Shown here: positions 55,312 to 64,000 of the stretch, piece after piece | Layout: the number at the start of each line of letters is the position of its first letter | Position numbering within the stretch: position 1 is the stretch's first letter | Assembly: GCF_015680405.1 (NCBI RefSeq) | Contig: NZ_JADLJS010000013.1 | Coordinates: 55,384 to 119,383, forward strand | Length of the DNA stretch: 64,000 bases | Source: Pseudomonas pudica | Lineage (GTDB): Bacteria > Pseudomonadota > Gammaproteobacteria > Pseudomonadales > Pseudomonadaceae | Reading direction: 5' to 3' | Made by a program: the position numbers and the translations under genes | The notes under the pieces: generated by a model | The model's input: only the letters and a program-made list of their open reading frames with translations | Database searches by the model: none | What the model was told of the DNA's origin: nothing

Positions 55312-56175
55312 TCAACGCTGCATTCCCCAGCGCCGTACCGTCAGCCGCTCCAGGGTATTGAACACCAGCCCTTCCACCAGCAAGCCGATCAGGATCACCA
55401 CCGCCAACCCGGCAAACACCTTGTCGGTGTACAGCTCGTTGCGGTTCTGGAAGATGTACCAGCCCAACCCGCCTTTGCCACTGCTGGCCCCGAACACCAA
55501 CTCGGCAGCGATGAGCGTTCGCCAGGCAAATGCCCAGCCGATCTTCAGCCCCGACAGGATCGACGGCAGCGCCGCAGGGACAAGGATATGCAGCACCAGC
55601 CGCAGCCCCTTCAGGCCGTAATTGCGCCCGGCCATGCGCAAGGTTTCCGACACCCCAAGAAAGCCCGCATAGGTATTCAGCGCCAGCGCCCATAGCACCG
55701 AGTGCACCAGCACGAAGATCAGGCTGTTGTCGCCCAGCCCGAACCACAGCAGGGCTAGCGGCAACAAGGCAATCGCCGGCAACGGGTTGAACATCGAGGT
55801 CAGGGTGCCCAACAGATCGCGCCCAAGCTGGGTCGACACCGCCAGGCTGGTGAGGCCAAAGGCCAGAATGATCCCCAGCAGGTAACCCTTGAGCAGAATC
55901 ACCAGCGACACGCCAACCTTGGCCGGCAACTCACCGCTGACCATGCCGTCCCACAGCGCCGTGGCCGTCTGCAGGAAGGTCGGTAGCAACAGATCGTTGC
56001 CCTGGTAGCGGGCAATGGCCTCCCACAGCACGGCGATCACCAGCAGGATGACCGCCTTGCGCAACCAGCCGTGCTGCCACAGGCGCTGAGCCAACGGCAG
56101 GCTGCGCTCCACAGGCACACTGAGCAAAGGCTCCAGCTGCACCTCGTATTCCTGGCGTACAGGTGTAGTGGTCAT
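55312..56175 (-). CDS. ABC transporter permease (SsuC/TauC type)
   Basis: A 287-residue inner-membrane permease with about six hydrophobic segments and the EAA loop SETLRMAGRNYGLKGLRLVL (near residues 175-195). Its gene is last of four in the TauD-linked transport operon, 14 bases after the ATPase gene. Confidence 0.9.
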   Translation of the reverse strand: MTTTPVRQEYEVQLEPLLSVPVERSLPLAQRLWQHGWLRKAVILLVIAVLWEAIARYQGNDLLLPTFLQTATALWDGMVSGELPAKVGVSLVILLKGYLLGIILAFGLTSLAVSTQLGRDLLGTLTSMFNPLPAIALLPLALLWFGLGDNSLIFVLVHSVLWALALNTYAGFLGVSETLRMAGRNYGLKGLRLVLHILVPAALPSILSGLKIGWAFAWRTLIAAELVFGASSGKGGLGWYIFQNRNELYTDKVFAGLAVVILIGLLVEGLVFNTLERLTVRRWGMQR

Positions 56176-56189
56176 GGCTGAAGCTCCTG

Positions 56190-57053
56190 TCAGTAGGCGA
56201 TACGGATATCGTTGAAACCAAGATCGTCAGGCTGCTCGGGGGCACCCACCTCATCGAACAGCAAACGATGGATGCGTCGGGCACTGGCCTGGAATTCGCT
56301 ACCACCCAGGCTGCCCAGGTCGTACTGGTGGCTGTGTACTTCGGCACGCACCCGCCCCGGGTGTGGGGACAACAGCAGGATGCGGTTGCCGACCACCAGA
56401 GCCTCTTCGATGGAGTGGGTAACGAACAGCAGGGTAAAACGTACCTCCTCCCACAGCAGCAGCAGTTCTTCCTGCATCTTGCGCCGGGTCAGCGCATCAA
56501 GTGCTGCGAAAGGTTCGTCCATTAGCAGGATCTTCGGCTGCGTGGCCAGGGCACGGGCGATCGCCACGCGCGCCTTCATCCCTCCCGATAGGGTGTGCGG
56601 GTAAGCATCGGCGAAGGCGGCCAGGCCGACTTTGTCCAGGTAGTGCAGTGCCCGCTCCTCGGCCTCGGCGCGTTTCAGCTGGCCCGACACCAGCAGAGGG
56701 AACATGACGTTCTGTTTCACCGTCTTCCATGGCGGCAGCTGGTCGAACTCCTGGAACACCACGATGCGGTCGGGGCCTGGGCCGCTGACTGGCTGACCTT
56801 GCAGCAGAATCTGCCCCTCCTGGGGCGAGATGAACCCGGCCACGGCCTTGAGCAAGGTGGACTTGCCGCAGCCGGAAGGGCCGAGCAGCACGAAGCGGTC
56901 GGCACGGTCGACTTCGAAGCTGACCTGGTGGGTGGCCCGCACCACGCGTTGCGCGGTGCGGTATTCGAGGCTGAGGTTATCCACCTTGAGCAAAGGTGGC
57001 GTTACGACACGGCTCAGGTTGCTGGCCGTGTGGCCTGGCAATGGGGCGGTCAT
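56190..57053 (-). CDS. ABC transporter ATP-binding protein (SsuB/TauB type)
   Basis: A 287-residue ATPase with Walker A GPSGCGKST, Q-loop VFQEFDQLPPW, signature LSGGMKAR, Walker B LLMDEPFAALD and VTHSIEEALVVGNRI. Its start lies six bases after the binding-protein stop. It is third best of the window's three SsuB-like ATPases in matching nitrate/taurine types; substrate probably a sulfonate. Confidence 0.9.
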   Translation of the reverse strand: MTAPLPGHTASNLSRVVTPPLLKVDNLSLEYRTAQRVVRATHQVSFEVDRADRFVLLGPSGCGKSTLLKAVAGFISPQEGQILLQGQPVSGPGPDRIVVFQEFDQLPPWKTVKQNVMFPLLVSGQLKRAEAEERALHYLDKVGLAAFADAYPHTLSGGMKARVAIARALATQPKILLMDEPFAALDALTRRKMQEELLLLWEEVRFTLLFVTHSIEEALVVGNRILLLSPHPGRVRAEVHSHQYDLGSLGGSEFQASARRIHRLLFDEVGAPEQPDDLGFNDIRIAY

Positions 57054-57059
57054 GATCGA

Positions 57060-58079
57060 TCAGCTCCCCTGCAGCGGCCGTTCATCCTGGAAGAAGTACT
57101 CCTTCCACGACTCCGGCTTGTGTTTGATGGCGCCTACCCGATAGAGGAAGTCGGCCAGCTTGTAGGTGTTTTTTGGCGTGACCGTGAATTCGTAATGCGG
57201 GTTGTCGATCAGCTTGATCAGCGTGTCGCGATCGATCTTCGCCTTGGTCACGCGGATGTAGGTGTCGGCGGCGGCTGCCTTGTCCTTCTGGGCGAAGTCC
57301 GCGGCTTCGGCCAGCGCATCGACGAAGGCCTTGTAGGTCTTGGGGTTGTCCTTGCGGAATTTCTCGGTGGCAAACAGCAAGGTCGGCGAGTTGGGGCCGA
57401 GCAGGTCGTAGCTGTTGAGCACCACGTGCACGTTCTTGTTGACCAATACCTGGTCCTGGAACGGCGGGTTGGAGAAGTGCCCGTTAAGTTCGGTGCCGCC
57501 GGCCAGCAGCGCGGCAGTGGCATCCGGGTGCGGCACGGCCAAGGTGTACTTGTCGAGGCGGTTGTATTCCTTGTCGCCCCATTGCTGGGCAGCGGCGTAC
57601 TGCAGGAAGCGCGACTGCACCGAAACGCCTACCGCCGGCACGGCGATGCGGTCCTTGTCGGAGAGGTCGGCAATGGTCTTCACGTTGGGGTTGCTGCTGA
57701 CCAGGTAGTACGGGAAGTTGCCCAGCGAGGCCACGGCCTTGACGTTCTGTCGGCCCTTGGTGCGGTCCCACACGGTCAACAATGGGCCAACACCGGCACC
57801 GGCAATGTCCACCGAACCGGACAGCAGTGCATCGTTGATGGCCGAGCCACCCGACAGCTGAGCCCAATCGACTTCGATGTCGATGCCCTGCTCCTTGCCA
57901 TGTTTTTCGATCAGATGCTGGTCACGTACTACGTTCAGCAGCAGATACACGATGCCGAACTGTTCGGCGATGCGAATCTTGCCTTCTGCTTGCGCCGCGG
58001 CGGGGGCCGCCAGGCTGCCTACGACCAGGCTTGCGCCCAAGCCGATGCTTGCCGCCAGGCGGCTGATGGATTTACGCAT
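57060..58079 (-). CDS. ABC transporter substrate-binding protein (SsuA/TauA type)
   Basis: A 339-residue periplasmic protein with signal peptide (MRKSISRLAASIGLGASLVV, cut near AAAQAEGK). Family features are VDWAQLSGGSAINDALLSGS and VDIAGAGVGPLLTVWDRTKG. It is 18 bases after the TauD-like gene. The ligand is likely a sulfonate or sulfate ester judging by the dioxygenase neighbour. Confidence 0.9.
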   Translation of the reverse strand: MRKSISRLAASIGLGASLVVGSLAAPAAAQAEGKIRIAEQFGIVYLLLNVVRDQHLIEKHGKEQGIDIEVDWAQLSGGSAINDALLSGSVDIAGAGVGPLLTVWDRTKGRQNVKAVASLGNFPYYLVSSNPNVKTIADLSDKDRIAVPAVGVSVQSRFLQYAAAQQWGDKEYNRLDKYTLAVPHPDATAALLAGGTELNGHFSNPPFQDQVLVNKNVHVVLNSYDLLGPNSPTLLFATEKFRKDNPKTYKAFVDALAEAADFAQKDKAAAADTYIRVTKAKIDRDTLIKLIDNPHYEFTVTPKNTYKLADFLYRVGAIKHKPESWKEYFFQDERPLQGS

Positions 58080-58097
58080 GGTGGGTTTCCTCAGTCG

Positions 58098-58997
58098 TCA
58101 GAACGGGGCATCGCCCTGGATGGTGGTGCGATACAGCTTGCGTCGCAGATGTGCGGGGCAGCCGGTTGCCAGGTGGATCAGCGAGCGGTTGTCCCAGAAC
58201 ACCAGGTCGTGGGGCTGCCACTGGTGGCGGTAGATGTTCTGCTCCAGCACGCTCAGGGCATACAGCTGTTGCAGCACATCGCGGCTTTCGTCGCTTGGCA
58301 GGCCGACGATACGAGTGGTGAAGCCTTCGCTGACGAACAGCGCCTTGCGGCCGTTCTCCGGGTGGGTACGCACCACCGGGTGGATGACTTCCTGTACCTG
58401 CGCCAGCTGCTCGGCGGTCAGAGTCGGGCGCCAGTTGCCTTCGAATTTGGTCTCGGCATAGCGGGCGGTGTAGGAGTGCGCAGCATCACGGCCCTCGATC
58501 ACCTTGCGCAGGGCTGCGGGTACGGCGTCCCAGGCCTTGTGCATGTCGGCAAACAGAGTATCGCCGCCCTGGTCGGGCAGTTCCTGGGCATGCAGCATGG
58601 AGCCGAGGCTGGGCAGTTCCTTGTATGACAGGTCCGAATGCCAGAACTTGCCGGCATCACCCAGGCCGATGTTCTGGCCGTTTTCAATGATGTTGGAAAC
58701 GATCAGGATCTCGGGGTGGCCGGCGAGCAGGAACTGCTTGAGCACATGGATCTGCAATGGGCCAAAACGGCGGCTGAAGGCGATTTGCTGGTCGGGGCTG
58801 ATGCGCTGGTCGCGGAACACCAGCACATGGTGATCGAGGTGGGCGCGATGGATACGGGCGAAATCCTCGGCGTTGACCGGTCTGGCCAAGTCCAGGCCGA
58901 TGATCTCGGCGCCTACGGCACCGGAGAAGGGGCGGATTTCGAAGTGTTGCGGCTGGGCGCTGTCGGTGATCGACAAGGCGTTCGAGGCGGCTGACAT
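58098..58997 (-). CDS. TauD/TfdA-family Fe(II)/2-oxoglutarate dioxygenase
   Basis: A 299-residue dioxygenase. Iron ligands are H120 and D122 (KFWHSDLSY) and H275 (NRSLIHLATG); R290 (KLYRTTI) should bind 2-oxoglutarate. It heads the operon with an SsuABC-type transporter, so it likely releases sulfite or sulfate from the imported compound. It is similar in length to TauD (283) and AtsK (301) but clearly distinct from the AtsK encoded at 10306-11211, and its substrate is not predictable from sequence. Confidence 0.9.
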   Translation of the reverse strand: MSAASNALSITDSAQPQHFEIRPFSGAVGAEIIGLDLARPVNAEDFARIHRAHLDHHVLVFRDQRISPDQQIAFSRRFGPLQIHVLKQFLLAGHPEILIVSNIIENGQNIGLGDAGKFWHSDLSYKELPSLGSMLHAQELPDQGGDTLFADMHKAWDAVPAALRKVIEGRDAAHSYTARYAETKFEGNWRPTLTAEQLAQVQEVIHPVVRTHPENGRKALFVSEGFTTRIVGLPSDESRDVLQQLYALSVLEQNIYRHQWQPHDLVFWDNRSLIHLATGCPAHLRRKLYRTTIQGDAPF

Positions 58998-59195
58998 TAT
59001 TCACTCCCACGCAGTGCGCGACTTCAACGGCGCGCAACGATCAGAAACGCACGGGGATTTCCCGTGTGGGTTCAAGTCGTGCGGCGCATCGATTGGTCGA
59101 CGGGTACGCAGTGGAGGCGACTATATAGTCATAAGAAAATTATTTTAAATACCGATAAAGAATAACCATAGCACTGCTGTCACGGGCAGTACGAA
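58998..59195. promoter_or_regulatory. TauD-operon promoter region, A/T-rich
   Basis: 198 bases. The stretch 59131-59167 is strikingly A/T-rich (read on the minus strand: GGTTATTCTTTATCGGTATT then TAAAATAATTTTCTTAT), like the stretches before sftR and atsB. It is a candidate CysB-type activator region. CTATATAGTC palindromic bases lie near 59120. Confidence 0.5.
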
Positions 59196-59537
59196 TCAGA
59201 TCAACCCGCTCTGCTCTTCTTCATCGATGAGGTTGTTCAGGCTGCTGAGCGCCTTGCGCGCTTTAGAACGGTTGAGCAGCTTGGCCTGCGCACCAGCGGG
59301 CAGGTCGGTGATCTTGAACACACCCTTGGCGGTCAGCACATCGATCAGGTCCTCGAGCACGCGGATCATGTCGAGGTCGCTTTGCTTGAGCTGGTTGAGG
59401 CTGTTTTCCACATCGTCATTGGCAAACCATTCCTGGATATCGGCATGGTCGGCGGGGAGTATTTCGGTGAACTCGTCAAAAGCGGCTGCTTCTACCCGCA
59501 GCAACTGGCCAGCGTCGTCGCGTTGCACGTAGAACAT
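59196..59537 (-). CDS. Conserved hypothetical Pseudomonas protein
   Basis: A 113-residue acidic, helical protein (MFYVQRDDAGQLLRVEAAAF; later SDLDMIRVLEDLIDVLTAKG). Similar proteins are often labelled tryptophan synthase subunit beta-like in databases, a label not supported by any catalytic feature here. GAGGGACACTGCC precedes the ATG at 59537. Its neighbour in the same direction is lapA. Confidence 0.75.
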   Translation of the reverse strand: MFYVQRDDAGQLLRVEAAAFDEFTEILPADHADIQEWFANDDVENSLNQLKQSDLDMIRVLEDLIDVLTAKGVFKITDLPAGAQAKLLNRSKARKALSSLNNLIDEEEQSGLI

Positions 59538-59671
59538 GGCAGTGTCCCTCGTCACATTGGTTCCTTGGTGGTAGACAGCAGCATAGGCAAAGATCACCGG
59601 GCACGCAGGCCCGGCGCCAGAGTATGCGCTGTCGCAGGATGTCAGGAAAGTGCCATGGCCGCTGAGCGGCC

Positions 59672-59712
59672 AATCGCTGGCTTGCCGGCGATCGGGCTGC
59701 AGAGCAGCCCGC
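59672..59712. repeat. REP half unit after lapA
   Basis: ATCGCTGGCTTGCCGGCGAT plus CGGGCTGCAGAGCAGCCCG, a single unit whose hairpin lies 15 bases past the lapA stop and may serve as its transcription end. Confidence 0.75.
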
Positions 59713-59726
59713 TAGCGCATCAGCAA

Positions 59727-62700
59727 TCAGCTGTCCTTGTTGTGGATGATGATGGTCGGGTCAGCACCGCTGATCAACGAGTTGATTGTGGTGTTGGACC
59801 AGTTCACCCCTTCCAGCTTGATGGTCACGTCGGCGTTGGCGATACCACCGGCGGCGTTGAGCTTGCCTTCGCTGCTGACCTGCAGCGTCGTCGTGCCTTC
59901 CACCGTGGTGAGCTTCAGGTAGTTGTCGATGGTGCTGCCCTTCTCTCCCTGGAGCAGGTCCTTCAGGTCGATACGGTCGCCTTCGGCCACCTTGAAGTCT
60001 TTGATCACGTCTTTGCCGGTATCGCCAGCCTTCCATACGAAGGTGTCGGCACCGCTGCCACCGGTCATGGTGTCATCGCCCTTGCCGCCAAGCAGGATGT
60101 CATTGCCTTCACCGCCGAGCAGAGTGTCCTTGCCCAAGCCACCGATCAGGATGTCATTGCCCTTGCCACCGTCGAGAGTGTCGTCGCCGCCTTGGCCGAA
60201 CAGAAGATCATTGCCCGCGCCACCGTTGAGAATGTCGTTGCCATCGTTACTGCGCGAGACATCGAATTCGCTTACGTGCTCGACGATGTACTTGTGCAGC
60301 ACGCGACCGTCGACATCACCCAGGGCCACACCCAGCTGGCCTGCGACATATCCCTGTATGGCTTCGACACCGTTGCCGGCGACCGAACCGAAGCTCACCA
60401 GGTCACCGAAGATGATGTCGTTGCCGTCACCACCGTTGACGGTGTCATTGCCTGGCACGGTGGCTTCGGTGTGGCCCAGGATCGCTTCCGCCAGTTTGCT
60501 CGGGTCGATATTGGTCTGCGGCTTGCTATCGGTGTCGTAAGGCTTCAGGTCGTTGACATTGACTGCACTGTTCAGGCCGATGGCTTCCACGCCAGACAGG
60601 TTGGACAGCAACAAGAAGCTCTGTTGCGAGTTGTAGTCCACAGAGTAGTAACCGCTTTCGGCGTAAGAGAACTCGAAGGTGCCATCACCTTGGGCGTGCA
60701 GCTGCCCGGATGCACCACTGTCGTTACGCCATCCTTTGTTGTAGTACTCAGCGGTCATGTTGCCTTTGGCATCGATGCTGAAGCGGTTGTCGCTGCCCAC
60801 CATCTTGTTGGTGACCACGTCGCCCAACTTGTAGCCGATCGACTTGAGCACGGAATCCACCGTGGTGCCGATGTTCCTGAAGGTGCCCTCACGTTCGCCA
60901 GCCTGGTACACGTTCGGCTGACCGTCGGTGATGAAGAACGTCTGACGGCTGCCGGTGTTACCCGCGTCCATCAATTGCTTGAACCAGTTGGCGGTGGTCT
61001 TGAAGGCATCCTCGTAGTTGGTCGAGCCGCTGGAATAAAGCGTATTGAGCGCAGTGTAGAGCGAGCTCAGCGCGTTCTTGTCGCCCAGGTTGACCGAAAC
61101 CGTACTGTTCACTTGGGTGGAGAAGTCCACCAGCAGGATGTTCACTGTGCCGGACTGCGCGCCCTTGACGCTGTTGGCCAAGGTATCGAACACCGACTTC
61201 AGCGAGTTGCGCGCGGCATCGACAGCGCTGCCCATGCTGCCTGAGGTATCGACGATGAACGCAATGTTGTAGTCCTGGCCCGGCGTCACGTGCAAGCCAC
61301 TGATGTCTGCAACGATGATGTCACTGGTGGCGGTGCCGGTGAAACTGTCGCTGTCGGTGGTCAGGTTGCTGGCGGTGTAGGTGTCCGGATAAACGGTTAC
61401 CTTGATCGTACCTTCGGTGGAGGCTTTGCTGCCACCCACGCTTTCGGTAGCGGTCGAGGTGACCTTCACATCGAAACTGCCCTGGTAGTACGCCGGTGGC
61501 TTGATGCTCAGGCCGTTGAGGTTCCAGCCGGTGACGTCAACCGAAGTGGCGCCGACGGTTACGGTATGGCCGGCGCCATCGCTGATCACCGAACCTGCCG
61601 GAATGCCGTCCAGCTTGACGCTCAGGCTCTCGGAGCCATCGGTGTCGGTCAGGTTGGTGGAAATGCCAACCAGCTTGACGGTGCCGTTCTCCGGCCCTTC
61701 GTTGAGCTTGTAGCCGTCGTAGTAACCTTGGCCGTCACTGCCATGGAAATCGGATACGGAAAGCCCGGCGTTACCCATCGCCGCAACGTTCGGGTACATC
61801 GGGATGGCCGAGCTGCTCAGGTCGGTCACCGGGCCGTTGCCGACCTTGACGTTGATATCCAGGCTGCCCGGGCCGGACTGGTTGGCATGGTAGATCTCGA
61901 GGGTGTAGTAGCCGCTGACAGGCGGCGAGAAGCTGCCGGAGATCGTACCGCCCGCCCCCCAAGTGGCGCCGACCACGCTGGTTTTGCCGATGTAGACCTG
62001 CAGGCTGTCATCGGCTGTGCCGCTGAAGGTGTAGGTCTGGCCGGCTTCCAGGTAGATAAGGCCGGAGGTCTTGGAGCCAGTGCCGGCGGCAACGCTGCCG
62101 CCCGAGTCGGCGCTGGCAACCTGCTCGGTCTTGCTGGCACTGCCAGAGTTGGCGAACACGTTCTTCAGCGCAGTACCGCTAATGCCGTTGCCGTTGGTGC
62201 CCAGGCCCGTGAGGCTGTTCCAGGTTTCCTTGGTCAGGCCAAGCGAATCTGGGGTATTGCTGCCGATGTTCAGGCCAGGCTTGTCGGCTACAGGCGTAAT
62301 ATCGACCTTCAGCGTGGCCTCGTTACCAGCAGCGGTACCGTCGGTAGGCTTGTACTTGATCTGGGCATAGTCGGCCTGCTTGTTGCCGACGCCCGTTCCG
62401 CCATATCCGTCGATACCCGACTCGTTGGGTTTCGGCACGAACCGCAGGTTGCCGGCAGCGATGTCGGCCTGGCTGACGGTCTGGTTCTGGGCGACGTTGA
62501 CCCAGGCGGTGCCGTTGAACAGCTGCAGGGAACCTGCTGGCAGCTGGGTGAAGGTCACACCCAGGCTCGACAGGGCACTGTCGACGTCGGAAATGTTGAA
62601 GTCCTTCCAGGTCAGCACCAGCGGCGTGTCTTCGACGCCAGTGACGACGCCGCCGGCGGCAACCGGTGCGTCGTTGACTGCGATCACATTCACCGTGGTC

Positions 62701-64000
62701 GTGGCGGTGTTCGAGGTATTCACGCCGTCGGTCACCGTCACGGTGATGATGCGAGGCGTGGTGCTCGGGTTCTCGCTGCTGTTTATGAAGGTGATGTTCT
62801 TGATCGCCTGGATATAGTCGGCCAGCGATGCAGCGCCGCTCAGAGTCAGGACTACCTTGCCGTCGGTACTGTTGGCGTTGATCGTGATGCCGTTGACACT
62901 GTTACCCAGGTTCAGCGCGTCACCCGGCTGGCGGTTGGTCAGGGTGACCGTCGCGCCAGTCAGCTTCGAGCTGTCGAAGTCGGTGATGGTGACGTCCACA
63001 TCACCGATCGACACACCACTGCCCGGCTGGTTCTCGGTGAAGGTGGTCTGGTAGTCGGCACCGGTCTTGCCGCTGGAGTCGTTGCCATCCAGGTCCAGAA
63101 CCGGGGCCGGCTCGAAGATCTGGGTGGTCACGCTGCCGGCGCTGGAGCTGATGTCGAGCTTCTCGAAGTTGCCACCGGTGGCCGAATCGATCTTGACCGT
63201 GAAGTGCTCGGTGCCCTCGGTGGCGCTGTCCTTGAAGGTCGGGATGGTGAACGTTGCCTGCGTGCTGTTGGCCTTGATTACCACGGTGGCCACGCCGGTG
63301 TAGTCAGTGCCATCGGCCGCGGTGCCGGTGTAGGTCAGTTTGACGGTGACGTCGGTCTCGGCCTTGTTGGTCAGGTTCAGCACGTACGTGGCATCGCCAC
63401 CTTCAGCAACCGCGGCGGTGCCGCTGATGCTCAGGGTGGTGGTCTGGATGGTATCCGTCACCGCAGTGACCGCCGCCGTATCGCTGACGTTCAGTTTCTC
63501 GAAGTTGCCACCGCTGGTTTCGGTGATCTTCGCCGAAACGTTGCCTGCATCGATATAGACGTCATCGGTCGGCGCCGGAACGGTAACGCTACCGGAGAGC
63601 TTGCCCGCTTCGATGCTGATGACGGCACCATTGCTGAGCTTGATGGTCATGTCGGTGCCGGCCTTGTTGGTCAAGGCGGCGGTGTAGGTGATCTGGCCAC
63701 CTTCCTGGACGGTAGGAGTGGCAGTCAGGGTCAGACCGGTGCTATCGAGGGTGTCGGTAACTTTGGTCACAGCTGCAGTGCTGCTGACGTTCAGCTTCTC
63801 GAAGTCACCACCGGTGGTGCCGGTAACGGTCACGCTCAGGTTTTCGGCATCGAGGTACACGTCGTCGCCTGGGGCATCGACGGTGATCGACGCTTCCTTC
63901 GAACCGGCCGCGATGGTGATGGTTTCACCGTTGCTCAGCTTGATCACCAGGTCGGTACCGGCCTTGTTGGTCAAGGTCGCGGTGTAGGTGATCTTGCCGC
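59727..64000 (-). CDS. lapA: LapA-type giant RTX adhesin, C-terminal part (5' end outside window)
   Basis: About 1420 residues are visible, open to the right edge. Order from the right: 100-residue Ig/Calx-beta-like repeats (63080-64000), cadherin-like and T1SS-type linker domains, a PA14-like segment near 62000, a von Willebrand A domain with MIDAS DTSGSMGS near 61230, RTX calcium repeats (GGDGNDIIFGD at about 60420; GGAGNDLLFGQGGDDTLDGG near 60200) and a C-terminal type-1 secretion signal. LapA anchors P. putida biofilms and is cut by LapG; the N-terminal cleavage site is outside the window. Confidence 0.92.
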   Translation of the reverse strand, partial: GKITYTATLTNKAGTDLVIKLSNGETITIAAGSKEASITVDAPGDDVYLDAENLSVTVTGTTGGDFEKLNVSSTAAVTKVTDTLDSTGLTLTATPTVQEGGQITYTAALTNKAGTDMTIKLSNGAVISIEAGKLSGSVTVPAPTDDVYIDAGNVSAKITETSGGNFEKLNVSDTAAVTAVTDTIQTTTLSISGTAAVAEGGDATYVLNLTNKAETDVTVKLTYTGTAADGTDYTGVATVVIKANSTQATFTIPTFKDSATEGTEHFTVKIDSATGGNFEKLDISSSAGSVTTQIFEPAPVLDLDGNDSSGKTGADYQTTFTENQPGSGVSIGDVDVTITDFDSSKLTGATVTLTNRQPGDALNLGNSVNGITINANSTDGKVVLTLSGAASLADYIQAIKNITFINSSENPSTTPRIITVTVTDGVNTSNTATTTVNVIAVNDAPVAAGGVVTGVEDTPLVLTWKDFNISDVDSALSSLGVTFTQLPAGSLQLFNGTAWVNVAQNQTVSQADIAAGNLRFVPKPNESGIDGYGGTGVGNKQADYAQIKYKPTDGTAAGNEATLKVDITPVADKPGLNIGSNTPDSLGLTKETWNSLTGLGTNGNGISGTALKNVFANSGSASKTEQVASADSGGSVAAGTGSKTSGLIYLEAGQTYTFSGTADDSLQVYIGKTSVVGATWGAGGTISGSFSPPVSGYYTLEIYHANQSGPGSLDINVKVGNGPVTDLSSSAIPMYPNVAAMGNAGLSVSDFHGSDGQGYYDGYKLNEGPENGTVKLVGISTNLTDTDGSESLSVKLDGIPAGSVISDGAGHTVTVGATSVDVTGWNLNGLSIKPPAYYQGSFDVKVTSTATESVGGSKASTEGTIKVTVYPDTYTASNLTTDSDSFTGTATSDIIVADISGLHVTPGQDYNIAFIVDTSGSMGSAVDAARNSLKSVFDTLANSVKGAQSGTVNILLVDFSTQVNSTVSVNLGDKNALSSLYTALNTLYSSGSTNYEDAFKTTANWFKQLMDAGNTGSRQTFFITDGQPNVYQAGEREGTFRNIGTTVDSVLKSIGYKLGDVVTNKMVGSDNRFSIDAKGNMTAEYYNKGWRNDSGASGQLHAQGDGTFEFSYAESGYYSVDYNSQQSFLLLSNLSGVEAIGLNSAVNVNDLKPYDTDSKPQTNIDPSKLAEAILGHTEATVPGNDTVNGGDGNDIIFGDLVSFGSVAGNGVEAIQGYVAGQLGVALGDVDGRVLHKYIVEHVSEFDVSRSNDGNDILNGGAGNDLLFGQGGDDTLDGGKGNDILIGGLGKDTLLGGEGNDILLGGKGDDTMTGGSGADTFVWKAGDTGKDVIKDFKVAEGDRIDLKDLLQGEKGSTIDNYLKLTTVEGTTTLQVSSEGKLNAAGGIANADVTIKLEGVNWSNTTINSLISGADPTIIIHNKDS
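63393..64000. repeat. 300-base tandem repeats of lapA
   Basis: Two adjacent 100-residue units (63693-63992 and 63393-63692), each opening ITYTA(A/T)LTNKAGTD and ending in EGGQ or EGGD, continue past the window edge. A third, divergent unit follows (down to about 63080). They are strongly similar and could recombine. Confidence 0.9.

Noticed and set aside
59196..59537. Tryptophan synthase beta label for the small gene beside lapA
   Set aside because: No PLP lysine motif or matching length; the label is probably a database error.

Overview
The window is high-GC, dense, operon-rich chromosomal DNA of a Pseudomonas, almost certainly the P. putida group. The evidence is the run of hem/alg genes (argH, algR, hemC, hemD, hemX, hemY, dsbB, algQ, algP), the gabD/gabT pair, the 3' end of a giant LapA-type biofilm adhesin at the right edge, and many paired REP palindromes of three P. 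putida-like families. No phage, plasmid or CRISPR material was seen. The only transposase-like gene is a REP-associated tyrosine transposase (RAYT).

Layout. 1-4.7 kb: a diguanylate cyclase end, an HDOD protein with a pseudo-receiver domain, and gabT/gabD. 5-15 kb: a sulfate-ester scavenging region matching the published ats/sft genes of P. putida S-313 (aryl sulfotransferase astA, TonB receptor sftP, LysR regulator sftR, alkylsulfatase dioxygenase atsK, ABC transporter atsR/atsB/atsC, with a double-length permease). 15.1-22.4 kb: an eight-gene operon that I do not recognise as a described system. It encodes a GntR regulator, an AprA-like flavoprotein, a two-cluster ferredoxin, an SsuA-like binding protein with a NosL-like C-terminal domain, a permease, an ATPase, a HEAT-repeat protein and a DUF971 protein. 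A perfect palindrome lies ahead of the regulator and a degenerate copy ahead of the transporter. 22.5 kb: tRNA-Arg(CCG). 22.8-34.7 kb: housekeeping and small conserved genes (M20 peptidase, CBS protein, YbaK, NfeD/stomatin pair, LysE, MscS, ABC-F, AlgP, FKBP). 34.7-42.8 kb: algQ, dsbB, hemYXDC, algR and argH, with no algZ/fimS between algR and argH. 42.9-48.4 kb: GST, small hypotheticals, a cytochrome c-FTR1 iron permease fusion, a RAYT with flanking REPs, and two small overlapping genes behind a strongly structured leader. 48.4-53.4 kb: a five-gene MarR-FUSC-DUF1656-MFP-OMF efflux operon. 53.6-59.5 kb: Sel1 protein, HTH regulator, and a third sulfonate-type ABC transporter with a TauD-family dioxygenase. 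59.7-64 kb: the LapA C-terminus (100-residue repeats, PA14-like region, VWA, RTX repeats), continuing beyond the window.

The dominant theme is organosulfur acquisition. Three SsuABC/TauABC-type transporters occur in 60 kb, two with Fe(II)/2-oxoglutarate dioxygenases and one with a redox flavoprotein/ferredoxin pair. A-T-rich upstream regions of the ats/sft and TauD clusters look alike, suggesting common sulfur-limitation control (inference). Gene starts were chosen from ribosome-binding sites and stop-start overlaps. Functions rest on motifs read by eye and on family knowledge; no searches were run.
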